In this document: positions 1-9,370 of the stretch, piece by piece
Layout of the letters: each line of letters begins with the position of its first letter
How positions within the stretch are numbered: position 1 is the first letter of the stretch
DNA from: Erwinia endophytica
GTDB taxonomy: Bacteria > Pseudomonadota > Gammaproteobacteria > Enterobacterales > Enterobacteriaceae
Direction of reading: 5' to 3'
Length of the DNA: 64,000 bases
NCBI RefSeq assembly: GCF_009295515.1
Contig: NZ_RQVV01000003.1
Location: 62,001 to 126,000, forward strand
The notes under the pieces: generated by a model
Databases searched by the model: none
The model's input: the letters and a program-made list of their open reading frames with translations, nothing else
Told to the model about the DNA's origin: nothing
Position numbers and translations under genes: made by a program

Positions 1-981
1 GCCCCGTTAATCGCTGGAACCGCCGGGATGGAACTGGCGGCCATTTCCAGCAGCGATGCCGGTAAAGTCCATGCCGACTGGCCACAGACCCTGGCTGTAT
101 CGTCCCCGCAGGCGCTGTTCGATGATCCTTCGCTTCAGCTCATTGTCATCCCCACGCCGAATGATACCCATTTCCCGCTGGCAAAAGCCGCCCTCAATGC
201 CGGTAAGCATGTGGTGGTCGATAAACCCTTTACCGTCACCTTGTCACAGGCTCGTGAACTGGGCGCGCTGGCGAAAGCGAAAGGACGGTTGCTGTCCGTT
301 TTCCATAACCGCCGTTGGGACAGTGATTTCCTGACACTGAAGGCGTTACTGGCAGCAGGCACATTAGGTGAAGTCCGTTATTTTGAGTCACATTTCGATC
401 GTTTCCGTCCAGAGGTGCGCAACCGCTGGCGTGAACAGCAGGGGGCGGGTAGCGGCATTTGGTATGATTTAGGGCCGCACCTGGTTGACCAGGCACTGCA
501 ACTGTTCGGTTCGCCGGTCGCTATCAATGTCGATATGGCCGAGCTGCGTCCGGGTGCGCAAACCACGGATTATTTCCATGCGGTGCTGACTTATCCGCAA
601 CGCCGGGTGGTATTGCACGCCAGTATGCTGGTCGCGGCGGAGTCCTCGCGTTACCGGGTGCATGGCACGAAAGGTAGCTATGTGAAATACGGCCTCGATC
701 CGCAGGAAGATAATTTGAAAGCAGGTGCCCGCCCACCGCAGGAAGACTGGGGTTATGATATGCGCGATGGTGTGCTGACGTTAGCCAGCGGCGAGCTTAT
801 GACGGAAAAGACCCTGCTGACCTCGCCGGGCAACTATCCGGCTTATTATGCCGCTATTCGTAATGCGCTTAACGGCACTGGCGACAATCCGGTCACGGTG
901 GCGGAGGCTATTCAGGTCATGGAACTTATCGAGCTGGGTTTGCAATCGGCAGAAAAACGCCAGACCATGACCCTGAAATGA
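1..981 (+). CDS. ydgJ: Gfo/Idh/MocA-family oxidoreductase, 5' end outside window
   Basis: The reading frame is open from base 1 (APLIAGTAGMELAAISSSDA), so the gene begins upstream; by comparison with E. coli YdgJ about 20 residues, including the N-terminal Rossmann glycine motif, are missing. What remains shows the rest of the NAD(P)-binding half (VIPTPNDTHFPLA, HVVVDKPF, the family's Lys-Pro signature) and the C-terminal substrate domain with GSGIWYDLGPHLVDQA. The family reduces or oxidises sugars and inositols; the YdgJ substrate is not known to me. Convergent with add across a strong hairpin, the same neighbour as in E. coli. Confidence 0.92.
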   Translation, partial: APLIAGTAGMELAAISSSDAGKVHADWPQTLAVSSPQALFDDPSLQLIVIPTPNDTHFPLAKAALNAGKHVVVDKPFTVTLSQARELGALAKAKGRLLSVFHNRRWDSDFLTLKALLAAGTLGEVRYFESHFDRFRPEVRNRWREQQGAGSGIWYDLGPHLVDQALQLFGSPVAINVDMAELRPGAQTTDYFHAVLTYPQRRVVLHASMLVAAESSRYRVHGTKGSYVKYGLDPQEDNLKAGARPPQEDWGYDMRDGVLTLASGELMTEKTLLTSPGNYPAYYAAIRNALNGTGDNPVTVAEAIQVMELIELGLQSAEKRQTMTLK

Positions 982-987
982 GAGAAC

Positions 988-1018
988 AGCCATCTGCCGC
1001 TCACTGCGGCAGATGGCT
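988..1018. terminator. Bidirectional hairpin between ydgJ and add
   Basis: A 13-bp perfect stem (AGCCATCTGCCGC / GCGGCAGATGGCT) with a 5-nt loop lies in the 44-bp gap between convergent ydgJ and add. There is no long U tract on either strand; the minus-strand exit is pyrimidine-rich (TTCTCTCATTT). Confidence 0.7.
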
Positions 1019-1025
1019 GAGTGGC

Positions 1026-2024
1026 TTACGCAGCCACTTTTGCGCGGATCGCCGCTTTCTCAGCGTCAGTTAAAAACGCCATTTTCAGGCCATTCTCCTG
1101 CGCCGTGCGGATCTGGGCTTTGCTCAGGCCAGCCGCCGGTGCGGCTATCTGATATTCATGCGCCAGCTCAATCCCCTGTACCGCCGGATCATCCGTGTTA
1201 ATGGTGGCAAGTATCCCGTTATCGAGGAAAGTCGCCAGGGGATGTTGCGCCAGGGATGATACGGTGCTGGTCTGGATATTGGAGGTCAGGCAGGACTCTA
1301 CGCCAATGTGGTGGGTGGCGAGGAAATCCATCAATGCCGGATCTTCTACGGCCTTCACGCCATGACCGATACGTTCAGCGCCCAATTCGCGAATGGCCTG
1401 CCAGATGCTCTCCGGGCCGGCGGCTTCGCCAGCGTGCACGGTAATGCGGAAACCGGCATCACGGGCCCGGTTAAAGTGGCTGAGGAACAAGCGACCAGGG
1501 AAGCCCAGCTCATCGCCAGCCAGATCGAGTGCGGTGATGTGGTCGCGGTGAGCCAGCAGTCCTTCCAGCTCGCGCAGACAGGCTTCTTCACCAAAGGTCC
1601 GGCTCATTATCCCGATCAGGCGCACCGTAATATCATGCTGTTGACACCCGGCGCGAACCCCGTCAATCACCGCTTCCACCACACCTGCGACCGGCAGGTT
1701 GTGCGTCATCGCCATATAACCAGGCGAAAAACGCAGCTCCACATAGTGAATACCGGCCCGGGCGGCATCTTCGACGTTTTCCCGGGCCACGCGGCGGCAG
1801 GCGTCCAGTGAGCCCAGCATTTTTACGCCCCAGTCCAGTTTTTGCAGGAAGCTGACCAAATCAGGCTCGTGTTGGGTGACCTGGACATGTGGACGCAGCG
1901 TTTCCAGCGTGGAAGCGGGCAGGGTAAGGTTAAACTCGCGGCCTAAATCGAGGATGGTTTGTGCACGGATATTGCCATCAAGGTGGCGATGAATATCGGT
2001 GAGGGGAAGCTGACTGTCGATCAT
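1026..2024 (-). CDS. add: Adenosine deaminase
   Basis: Hydrolytic deamination of adenosine and deoxyadenosine to inosine and deoxyinosine in the cytoplasm (purine salvage). The 332-residue length matches E. coli Add. The metal-binding HxH motif is at residues 12-14 ([10 protein letters not shown]), followed by the internal HAGE motif ([10 protein letters not shown]) with the catalytic Glu, the ERIGHG motif and the C-terminal TDDPAV motif that supplies the last zinc ligand and catalytic Asp. It lies 95 bp downstream of malY on the same strand, as in E. coli, and probably has its own promoter. Its product inosine can feed hypoxanthine into the purine oxidation pathway encoded further along. Confidence 0.96.
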   Translation of the reverse strand: MIDSQLPLTDIHRHLDGNIRAQTILDLGREFNLTLPASTLETLRPHVQVTQHEPDLVSFLQKLDWGVKMLGSLDACRRVARENVEDAARAGIHYVELRFSPGYMAMTHNLPVAGVVEAVIDGVRAGCQQHDITVRLIGIMSRTFGEEACLRELEGLLAHRDHITALDLAGDELGFPGRLFLSHFNRARDAGFRITVHAGEAAGPESIWQAIRELGAERIGHGVKAVEDPALMDFLATHHIGVESCLTSNIQTSTVSSLAQHPLATFLDNGILATINTDDPAVQGIELAHEYQIAAPAAGLSKAQIRTAQENGLKMAFLTDAEKAAIRAKVAA

Positions 2025-2119
2025 GTGGCTGCACTCTGTAACCGTAATGTGCAGATCAGTATAAAAACATTTTGCGCAACTCCGCCAGTGAATTGCGCCA
2101 TCTCCGGGTTAACTGCCGA

Positions 2120-3307
2120 TTATTTAAGCCTGGCGGCACGACAACGCGTCAGTCCCGCGATTAACCGCGTCAGTCCGTCATCGACTTTACTGCGCGGGCA
2201 GCCGACGTTCAGTCGTATATAACTTTCACTGTGCTGGCCATAGGTATAACCCGGCATGATCGCCACTTTTTGTTCCTCGATGAGTCCTTTTTGCAACTGA
2301 TATGGCTCAATGTGCAGTGGATCCAGATCGATCCACGCCAGATAGGTCGCCTGTGGCGGCTGCCAGTTGAGTTCTGGAAAGGCCTGATTGAGCCGTTGCG
2401 CCACATGGTGCAGATTGTCATGCAGATAGCGGCGTAGCGCATCCAGCCAGGCACTGCCGTGGCGATAAGCGGCAATGTGTGCGGCGACCGACAATACGGC
2501 GGGAGAGGACAGACCATCGGCATTTTTCAGCGCCTGGAACCAGGCGAGACGGTCCGGCTGATCACTGATAAAGCCATAAGCACCGGTCAGTGCCGGAATA
2601 TTGAAACTCTTCGAGGCCGAGGTAAACAGTGCCCAGCGATCACTGCCGACTTGTGACCAGGGGATATGCTGCACCTCGTCCATTACCATATCCATGTGAA
2701 TTTCATCACTGATCACCTGCACATGATGGCGTTGGCACAGGGCGGCGATGTGCTCCAGTTCCTGACGCCGCCAGACTTTACCGGTTGGATTGTGTGGGTT
2801 GCACAGTAACAGAATTTTGCACTCATCCCGCGCCAGTAATCTTGCCAGCCCGGTCATATCGCACTGCCACTCAGCCCCATGACGCTGTAGCGGAAGCGCC
2901 AGAACTTTACGCTGATTGCCTTCGATCGTTTTATAAAATGCGTCGTAAGCGGGAGTATGGATGACCACGCCATCACCCGGTTGCGACCAGTGACGGATCA
3001 TCTGCGCCACCATATACATTACCGATGGGCCGTAGACTATCTGTTCCGGAGAGACGTTGACGGCGAAACGCTGTTGATACCAGTGGGCAATAGCGGAAAG
3101 AAAATCGTCATGCTGCCAGCGACTGTAGCCCAGCACACCGTGCGCCACACGTCGGTGCAGCTCTGCGATGACGCAGGGCGCGGTAGCGAAATCCATATCA
3201 GAAATAGTGAAGGGCAGTAAATCCGCATGGCCAAAGCGGTCGGCGACAAAATCCCATTGGGTACACCAACTGCCGCGGCGGTCCACCACGTGGTCAAAAT
3301 CAAACAT
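2120..3307 (-). CDS. malY: MalY/PatB-type PLP-dependent cystathionine beta-lyase
   Basis: Fold-type I aminotransferase-like protein of 395 residues (E. coli MalY has 390). The PLP lysine lies in LFTSASKSFNIPAL and the preceding ISDEIHMD motif carries the Asp that contacts the pyridine ring; NPHNPTGKVW is the classical Asn-containing loop. E. coli MalY has C-S beta-lyase activity and also antagonises MalT, the maltose activator. It is the second gene of malXY: only 26 bp separate it from the malX stop, so it should share the MalI-controlled promoter. Confidence 0.95.
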   Translation of the reverse strand: MFDFDHVVDRRGSWCTQWDFVADRFGHADLLPFTISDMDFATAPCVIAELHRRVAHGVLGYSRWQHDDFLSAIAHWYQQRFAVNVSPEQIVYGPSVMYMVAQMIRHWSQPGDGVVIHTPAYDAFYKTIEGNQRKVLALPLQRHGAEWQCDMTGLARLLARDECKILLLCNPHNPTGKVWRRQELEHIAALCQRHHVQVISDEIHMDMVMDEVQHIPWSQVGSDRWALFTSASKSFNIPALTGAYGFISDQPDRLAWFQALKNADGLSSPAVLSVAAHIAAYRHGSAWLDALRRYLHDNLHHVAQRLNQAFPELNWQPPQATYLAWIDLDPLHIEPYQLQKGLIEEQKVAIMPGYTYGQHSESYIRLNVGCPRSKVDDGLTRLIAGLTRCRAARLK

Positions 3308-3333
3308 AGCAACCTCAAGGTAAAACAGCGCCG

Positions 3334-4938
3334 TTATGGCGCCGTATTCGATCCGGCCGATGCAGACGACATCAGGCTGACCATTTCATCTTTGACGGAC
3401 TGAACCTGGGGGCCAATGACCACTTGCAGGCTGTGCTGGTCCAGATGCACCACGCCAATCACTCGGTTAGCCTTCAGCACGGCATCATCCACCCGACACA
3501 TATCCTTAACTTGCAGACGCAGACGCGTCAGACAGTTATCCAGCGAGGTAATGTTATCCATGCCGCCCAGCGCCGCCAGAATGGCGGGGGTGTTATAGCC
3601 TGATTTTCCGCTGGTGAGGGGATTTCCGGTGCTGCTGTTATCGCTATCGCGTCCTGGTGTTTTGATATCAAAGCGGATAATGGCGAAACGGAAAATCAGG
3701 TAGTAGGCGGTAAACCAGATAGCCGCCACCAGCGGCACATAATACCATTGGGTCGACAAGCCATGCAGGATACCAAACACCACGAAGTCGATGACGTTAC
3801 CGTCGGTGTTACCGATAGTCACGCCCAGTATCGCCATCACGGTAAAGCCCAACCCGGTCAACAGCGCGTGGACGACATACAGCACCGGGGCGACGAAAAG
3901 GAACAGGAATTCGATGGGTTCGGTCGTTCCACCGACCATGCAGGCCACCACACCGGAAATCAACAGGCCTTTAATTTTATGGCGGTTCTCTGGGCGGGCA
4001 CAGTGATACATCGCCAGTGCCGCGCCAGGCAGACCGCCCAGAAATGCCGGCATCTTACCCTGCGAAAGGAAGCGGGTCGCGCTTTCCGAGAAGCCAGTGG
4101 TGGTCGGGCAGGAGAGCTGTGCCTGGAATATGGTCAATGCGCCGCTCACGCTACGGCCACAGACATCCAGGGTGCCGCCGGCATCGGTGAAACGGATGAT
4201 TGCCACCAGAATATGCTGTAGTCCAAATGGCAGCAGCAGGCGTTCGCCCGTGCCGAAAATCATCGGACCCAATTCGCCCGCCTCATTGATGAGCTGCCCC
4301 AGACCGCTGATCGCGGCGGCAAACCATGGCCAGATTAACGGGATAACCAGCCCCAGCAGTCCCATCACCAGGGTGGTGATAATGGGCACAAAGCGCGTCC
4401 CGCCGAAAAAGGCCAGCGCATCAGGCAGACGGACGGTGTGGAAACGTTGGTGCAGATAAAAGACCATGATGCCGACGAGCACCGCACCGAGAATACCGGT
4501 ATCAATTGACTGAATACCGATAATATTCTGGATGTTATTGGCTTTCAGCACCACATTATCGTTGGTCGGCAGTACGCCTTTGGCATGCAGCCAGAAGTTG
4601 ACCGCCAGGTTCATCACCGCAAAACCCACGAAACCTGAAAATGCCGCCACACCTTTGTTATCACGTGCCATACCCAGAGGAATGGCAATGGCGAACATCA
4701 CCGGTAGATAGCTAAAAGCAAAGGACCCCACCTTACTCATCCAGGTGAAAACCAGCTGTAAAACAGGATTGCCAAGAAACGGGAGTAAGCTAATGACATT
4801 GTGGCTGCTCAGTGAGCTGCCAATACCCAGCATGATGCCGCAAAATGACAACAGTGCGACGGGCAACATGAAGGTTTTTCCGAGACTCTGAAAGAATTCC
4901 CAGAGGGTGATCTTGTGTTTGGCGGGGCTGTCTGACAT
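3334..4938 (-). CDS. malX: PTS maltose/glucose-type EIICB permease
   Basis: A 534-residue phosphotransferase permease: an N-terminal EIIC domain with about ten hydrophobic segments (roughly residues 15-400, containing the GTTEPIEFLFLF substrate-site signature), a polar linker and a C-terminal EIIB domain with the phosphorylated cysteine in DNCLTRLRLQV. In E. coli MalX can move glucose and maltose, but its natural substrate is uncertain. It heads the malXY operon, divergent from the repressor gene malI, with two MalI operator-like palindromes in the gap. Confidence 0.95.
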   Translation of the reverse strand: MSDSPAKHKITLWEFFQSLGKTFMLPVALLSFCGIMLGIGSSLSSHNVISLLPFLGNPVLQLVFTWMSKVGSFAFSYLPVMFAIAIPLGMARDNKGVAAFSGFVGFAVMNLAVNFWLHAKGVLPTNDNVVLKANNIQNIIGIQSIDTGILGAVLVGIMVFYLHQRFHTVRLPDALAFFGGTRFVPIITTLVMGLLGLVIPLIWPWFAAAISGLGQLINEAGELGPMIFGTGERLLLPFGLQHILVAIIRFTDAGGTLDVCGRSVSGALTIFQAQLSCPTTTGFSESATRFLSQGKMPAFLGGLPGAALAMYHCARPENRHKIKGLLISGVVACMVGGTTEPIEFLFLFVAPVLYVVHALLTGLGFTVMAILGVTIGNTDGNVIDFVVFGILHGLSTQWYYVPLVAAIWFTAYYLIFRFAIIRFDIKTPGRDSDNSSTGNPLTSGKSGYNTPAILAALGGMDNITSLDNCLTRLRLQVKDMCRVDDAVLKANRVIGVVHLDQHSLQVVIGPQVQSVKDEMVSLMSSASAGSNTAP

Positions 4939-4983
4939 GGATGCTCCTTGCTTAAAGACTTCAGCCGCGGTACGGAAGTAAAA

Positions 4984-5003
4984 ATGATAAAACGTTTTAT
5001 CAT
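4984..5003. promoter_or_regulatory. MalI operator on the malX side
   Basis: A perfect 20-bp palindrome (ATGATAAAACGTTTTATCAT) lies 46 bp upstream of the malX start. Its core GATAAAACGTTTTATC is the known E. coli MalI operator. MalI bound here should repress malXY. Confidence 0.88.
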
Positions 5004-5063
5004 GAGTTAATGAGAGTTAAATCAAAATATATCGCGACCCGTGGTTTTATTTATTTAATGACA

Positions 5064-5079
5064 GGTGTAACGTTTTATC
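5064..5079. promoter_or_regulatory. Second MalI operator on the malI side
   Basis: GGTGTAACGTTTTATC matches 13 of 16 positions of the perfect site 78 bp away, with the right half intact. It sits 55 bp upstream of the chosen malI start and fits autoregulation of malI, as known in E. coli. Confidence 0.7.
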
Positions 5080-5134
5080 TCCTGTTTTTTTACTGTACAG
5101 CGTGGCGTTGTCCCTCTGTTTGAATCCGCTAATT

Positions 5135-6169
5135 ATGTCGCTGAAAAAAAACACCACGATTAATGATGTTGCCGCTGAAGCCGGGGTTTCCGTCACCACC
5201 GTCTCGCTGGTGCTTAGCGGAAAAGGCCGGATCTCTCCGCTTACCGCCGCGCGCGTCAATCAGGCTATCGAAACGCTGGGATTTGTGCGTAACCGCTCCG
5301 CCGCTATGCTGCGTGGTGGTGGGAGTGGGGTCATCGGACTCATTGTGCAGGATATTTGTCAGCCATTTTATGCCGAGATGACGGCGGGACTGAGTGAAAC
5401 GCTGGAAAAAAATGGCAAGGTGCTGTTTCTTACCCAGAGTGGTCATCGGGGACAGAATATTGATCGCTGCTTTGATTCTCTGGTGGCGCAAGGTGTGGAA
5501 GGGATTGTGCTGGGCGGCGGCGCAGAGAATGCCGCACATTTGGTTGACAAGGCGCGTGAGCAGGGCATGGCGCTAATCTGTGCTTCGCGAGCCCGCAGCC
5601 TTGATGGTGTCGACGCAGTCCGTCCGGACAACCAGTATGCCGCGAAGAGGGCGACCGAATACCTGATTAAGCGTGGTCATCATTGTATTGCCTGGCTGGG
5701 AGGATCAAGTGCTTCACTGACTCGCGCAGAGCGTATCGGTGGATATTGTGCCACGCTGTTGCAATATGGGCTGCCGTTTCGCAGTGAATGGATTGTTGAA
5801 TGCGGGCGTCACCAGCGTGATGTTGCCGCTATCACTGAACAGTTAATTCACCAGTATCCCACTATTACCGCCATTCTCTGTCATAACGCGACCGTGACGC
5901 TGGGCTGCTATTTTGGTTTGCAGCATACCGGCAGAACCATCGGTAATGGCGCGGTGGACAGCTATTACGGTCAGCAGATGGCGCTGGTGGGATTTGGCGA
6001 CACGCCGCAGGCGGAACTGACTGACCCTGCGTTGACCTTTATCAGCAGTTCAGCGCGGGAAATTGGCCGCAGTGCAGCGACACGCATATTGCAAAGAATG
6101 GCGGAACCAGACGCGGCGGTGCAGAATGTCATTCTGTCACCGCGGTTGATCGAACGGGGATCAGCGTAA
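5135..6169 (+). CDS. malI: LacI-family repressor MalI
   Basis: A 344-residue LacI/GalR regulator. The N-terminal helix-turn-helix is TINDVAAEAGVSVTTVSLVL, followed by the hinge helix and a periplasmic-binding-protein-like effector domain. An in-frame GTG at 5102 exists, but the ATG at 5135 gives MSLKKNTTINDVA, which aligns with the E. coli MalI N-terminus, so I prefer it. E. coli MalI represses malXY and itself; the natural inducer is unknown. It is divergent from malX over an intergenic region holding both operators. Confidence 0.94.
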   Translation: MSLKKNTTINDVAAEAGVSVTTVSLVLSGKGRISPLTAARVNQAIETLGFVRNRSAAMLRGGGSGVIGLIVQDICQPFYAEMTAGLSETLEKNGKVLFLTQSGHRGQNIDRCFDSLVAQGVEGIVLGGGAENAAHLVDKAREQGMALICASRARSLDGVDAVRPDNQYAAKRATEYLIKRGHHCIAWLGGSSASLTRAERIGGYCATLLQYGLPFRSEWIVECGRHQRDVAAITEQLIHQYPTITAILCHNATVTLGCYFGLQHTGRTIGNGAVDSYYGQQMALVGFGDTPQAELTDPALTFISSSAREIGRSAATRILQRMAEPDAAVQNVILSPRLIERGSA

Positions 6170-6204
6170 AACAGGGCGCTAAATTCCCCCCTTTGCAGGT
6201 TATA

Positions 6205-7476
6205 TCATGGCGTTTTTTGCGGATCTGGCTGACCGAGCCATTTAATAATGACCGCCACGGCGCTAAAAAAATCATTGTCATCCCTGTTCATCGCGACCTT
6301 GCGCGAGGTCTGTTTCACAATAACGACTTTCTCGGCGGGATCGACATAAATCGTTTGGCCGTAGATACCGATAGCGGCAAAAGCATGATTGCTGCTGATC
6401 CACCATTGATCTTTATACGTCCAGTTTTTCATGAAAGGGAGATGGCTGAAATGGCTTTGCTCAAACGCCTGATGCGAGCCGCCTTGTTGTAACGTGGCGA
6501 TAAACGATGGCGAGATGATTTGTCGGCCGTTAAGCTTACCGCCCTCTGCCATGATGTTACCGAAACGCGCCAGATCACGCGCGGTTGCATTAAGTCCGGC
6601 GCCACAGAACGGGGTGTTGTATTGATCGAGCAAGATATATGCATCGCGCTCTGCCCCTATTTTTGACCAGACATTTTTCTCAATAAGCTGATAAGCCGGT
6701 TGGCCCGTAACGCGTGCCGCGATCCAACATAATACGTCGGTGTTAGGGGTGGCATAAAAAAGTATCTGACCATGGGGCCCCTGGCCTTTTTTTATCGACT
6801 GCAGGAAAGCGCGCATGCCTTTTCTGCCACCCGGTTCATGGTTGTCGCCAGCCAGATTCATCGCCTGCAGATACTGATTAAATCCAGAATGGGGATCATC
6901 GTAGTCTTCAGTGTAATCCAGCGAAACCGTCATATTGAGTACCTGATCCACCGTGGCGTCATCCCAGGCGCTGCCTGCCAGTTCAGGAACATAGGTTGTC
7001 ACTTTTTCCCCGGGATCAATTTTTCCCTGCTTAATGAGAGGATAAATAGCGGTGGCGCTGATGGATTTAGTGACCGACATCATCTGGTGGCGGGATCGTG
7101 CATTTTGTCCGTTGAAATACTTTTCGTAAACGATTTTGCCATCCTTCACCACGACAAAGGCATCGGTGAACGTGTCGGCCAGCACCTGCTTCAGCGGAAG
7201 GGTTTGTCCATCGCTGACCTTAACGGGTAAATTATCCAGATTTAGCAATGCTACCGGTAAGGAAGAGACCGCGCCTGCGCCTTTATCCAGTGAGGCCGTG
7301 GGATAGAGATGATTCATATGCTGCCAGGACCAGCGATTCTCCGGATAGTAAAATCCATTACTGGCAGTAATTGTCATTGCCTGTTGGGATCCCTCGCTGG
7401 GAAGGGGGGGAGAGGAGAGAGCCGATGTTGATAAAAAAGTAAGAGAAATTAACGCTATTTTGTATGTTCCTTTCAT
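6205..7476 (-). CDS. Exported serine hydrolase, beta-lactamase/NylB-like fold
   Basis: A 423-residue protein of the class C beta-lactamase / 6-aminohexanoate-dimer hydrolase superfamily. It begins with a signal peptide (KIALISLTFLSTSALSS), so it is probably periplasmic. The catalytic SxxK tetrad is S134-V-T-K137 in QMMSVTKSISATA, and the second motif is in FYATPNTDVLCW. The start is well supported by GGAGG seven bases upstream. The substrate cannot be told from sequence; esterases, amidases and D-amino-acid peptidases share the fold. It lies between malI and ydgA, a position where E. coli has other genes, and looks monocistronic. Confidence 0.85.
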   Translation of the reverse strand: MKGTYKIALISLTFLSTSALSSPPLPSEGSQQAMTITASNGFYYPENRWSWQHMNHLYPTASLDKGAGAVSSLPVALLNLDNLPVKVSDGQTLPLKQVLADTFTDAFVVVKDGKIVYEKYFNGQNARSRHQMMSVTKSISATAIYPLIKQGKIDPGEKVTTYVPELAGSAWDDATVDQVLNMTVSLDYTEDYDDPHSGFNQYLQAMNLAGDNHEPGGRKGMRAFLQSIKKGQGPHGQILFYATPNTDVLCWIAARVTGQPAYQLIEKNVWSKIGAERDAYILLDQYNTPFCGAGLNATARDLARFGNIMAEGGKLNGRQIISPSFIATLQQGGSHQAFEQSHFSHLPFMKNWTYKDQWWISSNHAFAAIGIYGQTIYVDPAEKVVIVKQTSRKVAMNRDDNDFFSAVAVIIKWLGQPDPQKTP

Positions 7477-7661
7477 TTTAACGCCTCCATGTCATGCAGT
7501 CGTTACTGCACATTCGGGGTATCAGGGATATGTCATCCCTTTTATGGTGCAATAGTAAGGTAAGCATCATTTATTAATTTGACGGCCTGCACTGTTTTGC
7601 AAACTCACCGGGGCTTTCTGTGCGATTTTTTGTCGGGGGGGAGAATTCAGAATAAGACTGG

Positions 7662-7682
7662 CTGCCAGCATGATGCTGGCAG
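7662..7682 (-). terminator. Hairpin downstream of ydgA
   Basis: CTGCCAGCAT and ATGCTGGCAG form a near-perfect inverted repeat 49 bp past the ydgA stop. The minus-strand exit (CCAGTCTTATTCTG) is only moderately T-rich, so it is a probable rather than certain terminator. Confidence 0.5.
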
Positions 7683-7730
7683 AGAGAACAGCAGCATAAA
7701 AGGCGCGACATGCACGCCCTGTGATGTGTG

Positions 7731-9236
7731 TTACTGCGGTGCTTTCGCGGGGGATGTATCGCTATCCTGCATATAATAGCGGGACAGGAACTGGTCGAGC
7801 GGCATTTTCTCACCATTCATCGTCACCTGGCCCGCCGCGTACTGCAGACTGGTCACGATGTTATTGTCCTGCTGAGTGGTCAGTTTGAACAACTGTCCCA
7901 GCGCCGCCACGCCTTTCACCTGCTGATCAGCCAATTTAGCGGCATCTTCCTGCTTATAGCCTTCCGCTATCGCAACCCGGGTCATCAGTTCGGTTGCCAT
8001 ACCCATTGAAATTGACAACTTGCCGTCCAGTTTTTTCAGCACGTTATCCACGTTCAGGAGAATATTTTGCGGCTGTGCGGCATTGGATGCGGGATCGTTG
8101 AAGTCGATGGCAAGGTTCAGAGTGCTTTCACCCTGGTCATTTTTCCAGCTCAATGGCGCGATATTCACGGTGGGAGAGCCTTTTAACAACAATGGCATGT
8201 TAGCGCTGAGTACCTGGCTCATACGCTGTTGATACAGCGCAGGGTTGTCACTGATGCCCGGCTCACTTATCAGCGCCTGTACCTGACGGTTATAGTTATC
8301 GGAGAAGGCTTTGACGCCGTTGGCATCAAACTGGGCCAGCTTGATGAAGAGTTTACCCTGACCGAAGTTCTGATCCTGTACCTTCAACGCATCCAGGGTG
8401 TAATCGATAGTACCGCTAATCAGGTTTTTTTCAGAGTTGAAAGAGGATTTACCCTTCAGTCCTTCTACGGTGAAGGCTTCCTGACCGTTAACCGCCGCAG
8501 TCAGTGTTTTCAGATTAACGCTCTGGTCGCCAATGCGCATCCCTTCCTGGGTCAGATGGGTGTTGGCATCCAGTTGCAGGCCGTTGGCGGTGAACAACAC
8601 GGGCATATTGAGCTGGTTTTTGGTGGTCAATGCCAGACTGTCCAGATGACCGTTGAAATTAACTTTGTCACCTTCATTATCAGCGCTAATGTTTAGTGTA
8701 CCGCCATGCGAAGCGAAACGCTCGCCAGTCTGGGCATCGCTGTAATCAACCGGTAATAAGGTGATTTCAGAGGTGGTCGCCCCACTGTAGCTAATCCGGG
8801 TATCAGCCTGAATGACTGATTTGCCTTGCGCCATGCTAAATAACGCCTTCACTGCATCGGTATTTTCCAACTGAGAGTGTACGGAAGCCATGCCGGGGAT
8901 CAGATGGAATTTTTTAAGCTGGGCGAAAGGGAAAGGACCGTGGTCGATCTTTTCATCAAAAACAATACTCTGTCCTGGTTTGAGCAGGGAGTTATCTTCA
9001 GTCTGCGAACTCGACTGCAACACAATACGGGCGGAACTGCTGAATATGCCGCGCTGGAAATCCTGATAGCTCAGTCGCAAGCGACTTTCCGGCGCCATAT
9101 TGTCAATCTGGGCATTCGCGTTTTGTACCAGCTGATCCATATTTTTTTCCAGTTGTTTTCCGGTAAGCCAGGCGGCTCCGGTCCAAATCACGCCAAGGGC
9201 GACAACCACGCCGATAGCTATTTTGGTTTTCTTCAT
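7731..9236 (-). CDS. ydgA: YdgA family protein (DUF945)
   Basis: Envelope protein of about 501 residues with a single N-terminal hydrophobic anchor (KIAIGVVVALGVIWTGAAWL), after which the chain is hydrophilic and beta-rich and probably periplasmic. It resembles E. coli YdgA along its length, including the FSSSARIVLQ, DHGPFPFAQLKK and NIAPLSWKNDQGES stretches. The ATG at 9236 gives MKKTKIAIG, matching the family N-terminus. An ATG at 9248 is also in frame but has its AAGG directly against it. Function is not established. The order ydgA-manA is that of E. coli. Confidence 0.9.
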   Translation of the reverse strand: MKKTKIAIGVVVALGVIWTGAAWLTGKQLEKNMDQLVQNANAQIDNMAPESRLRLSYQDFQRGIFSSSARIVLQSSSQTEDNSLLKPGQSIVFDEKIDHGPFPFAQLKKFHLIPGMASVHSQLENTDAVKALFSMAQGKSVIQADTRISYSGATTSEITLLPVDYSDAQTGERFASHGGTLNISADNEGDKVNFNGHLDSLALTTKNQLNMPVLFTANGLQLDANTHLTQEGMRIGDQSVNLKTLTAAVNGQEAFTVEGLKGKSSFNSEKNLISGTIDYTLDALKVQDQNFGQGKLFIKLAQFDANGVKAFSDNYNRQVQALISEPGISDNPALYQQRMSQVLSANMPLLLKGSPTVNIAPLSWKNDQGESTLNLAIDFNDPASNAAQPQNILLNVDNVLKKLDGKLSISMGMATELMTRVAIAEGYKQEDAAKLADQQVKGVAALGQLFKLTTQQDNNIVTSLQYAAGQVTMNGEKMPLDQFLSRYYMQDSDTSPAKAPQ

Positions 9237-9370
9237 CTGTAAGGTCATCCTTATTCAATCACTGGCACCGGTAATTTATTCCTGCGGGCAAAAGTCCGGC
9301 GAACTAAAAACGCCATAAAGACGTTTTTGTTTAATAACTTAAATCATCATAGCAACTGTAGCTTACACAG

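Noticed and set aside
1308-1811. A 167-residue plus-strand frame inside add
   Set aside because: Antisense to adenosine deaminase, which has all of its active-site motifs.
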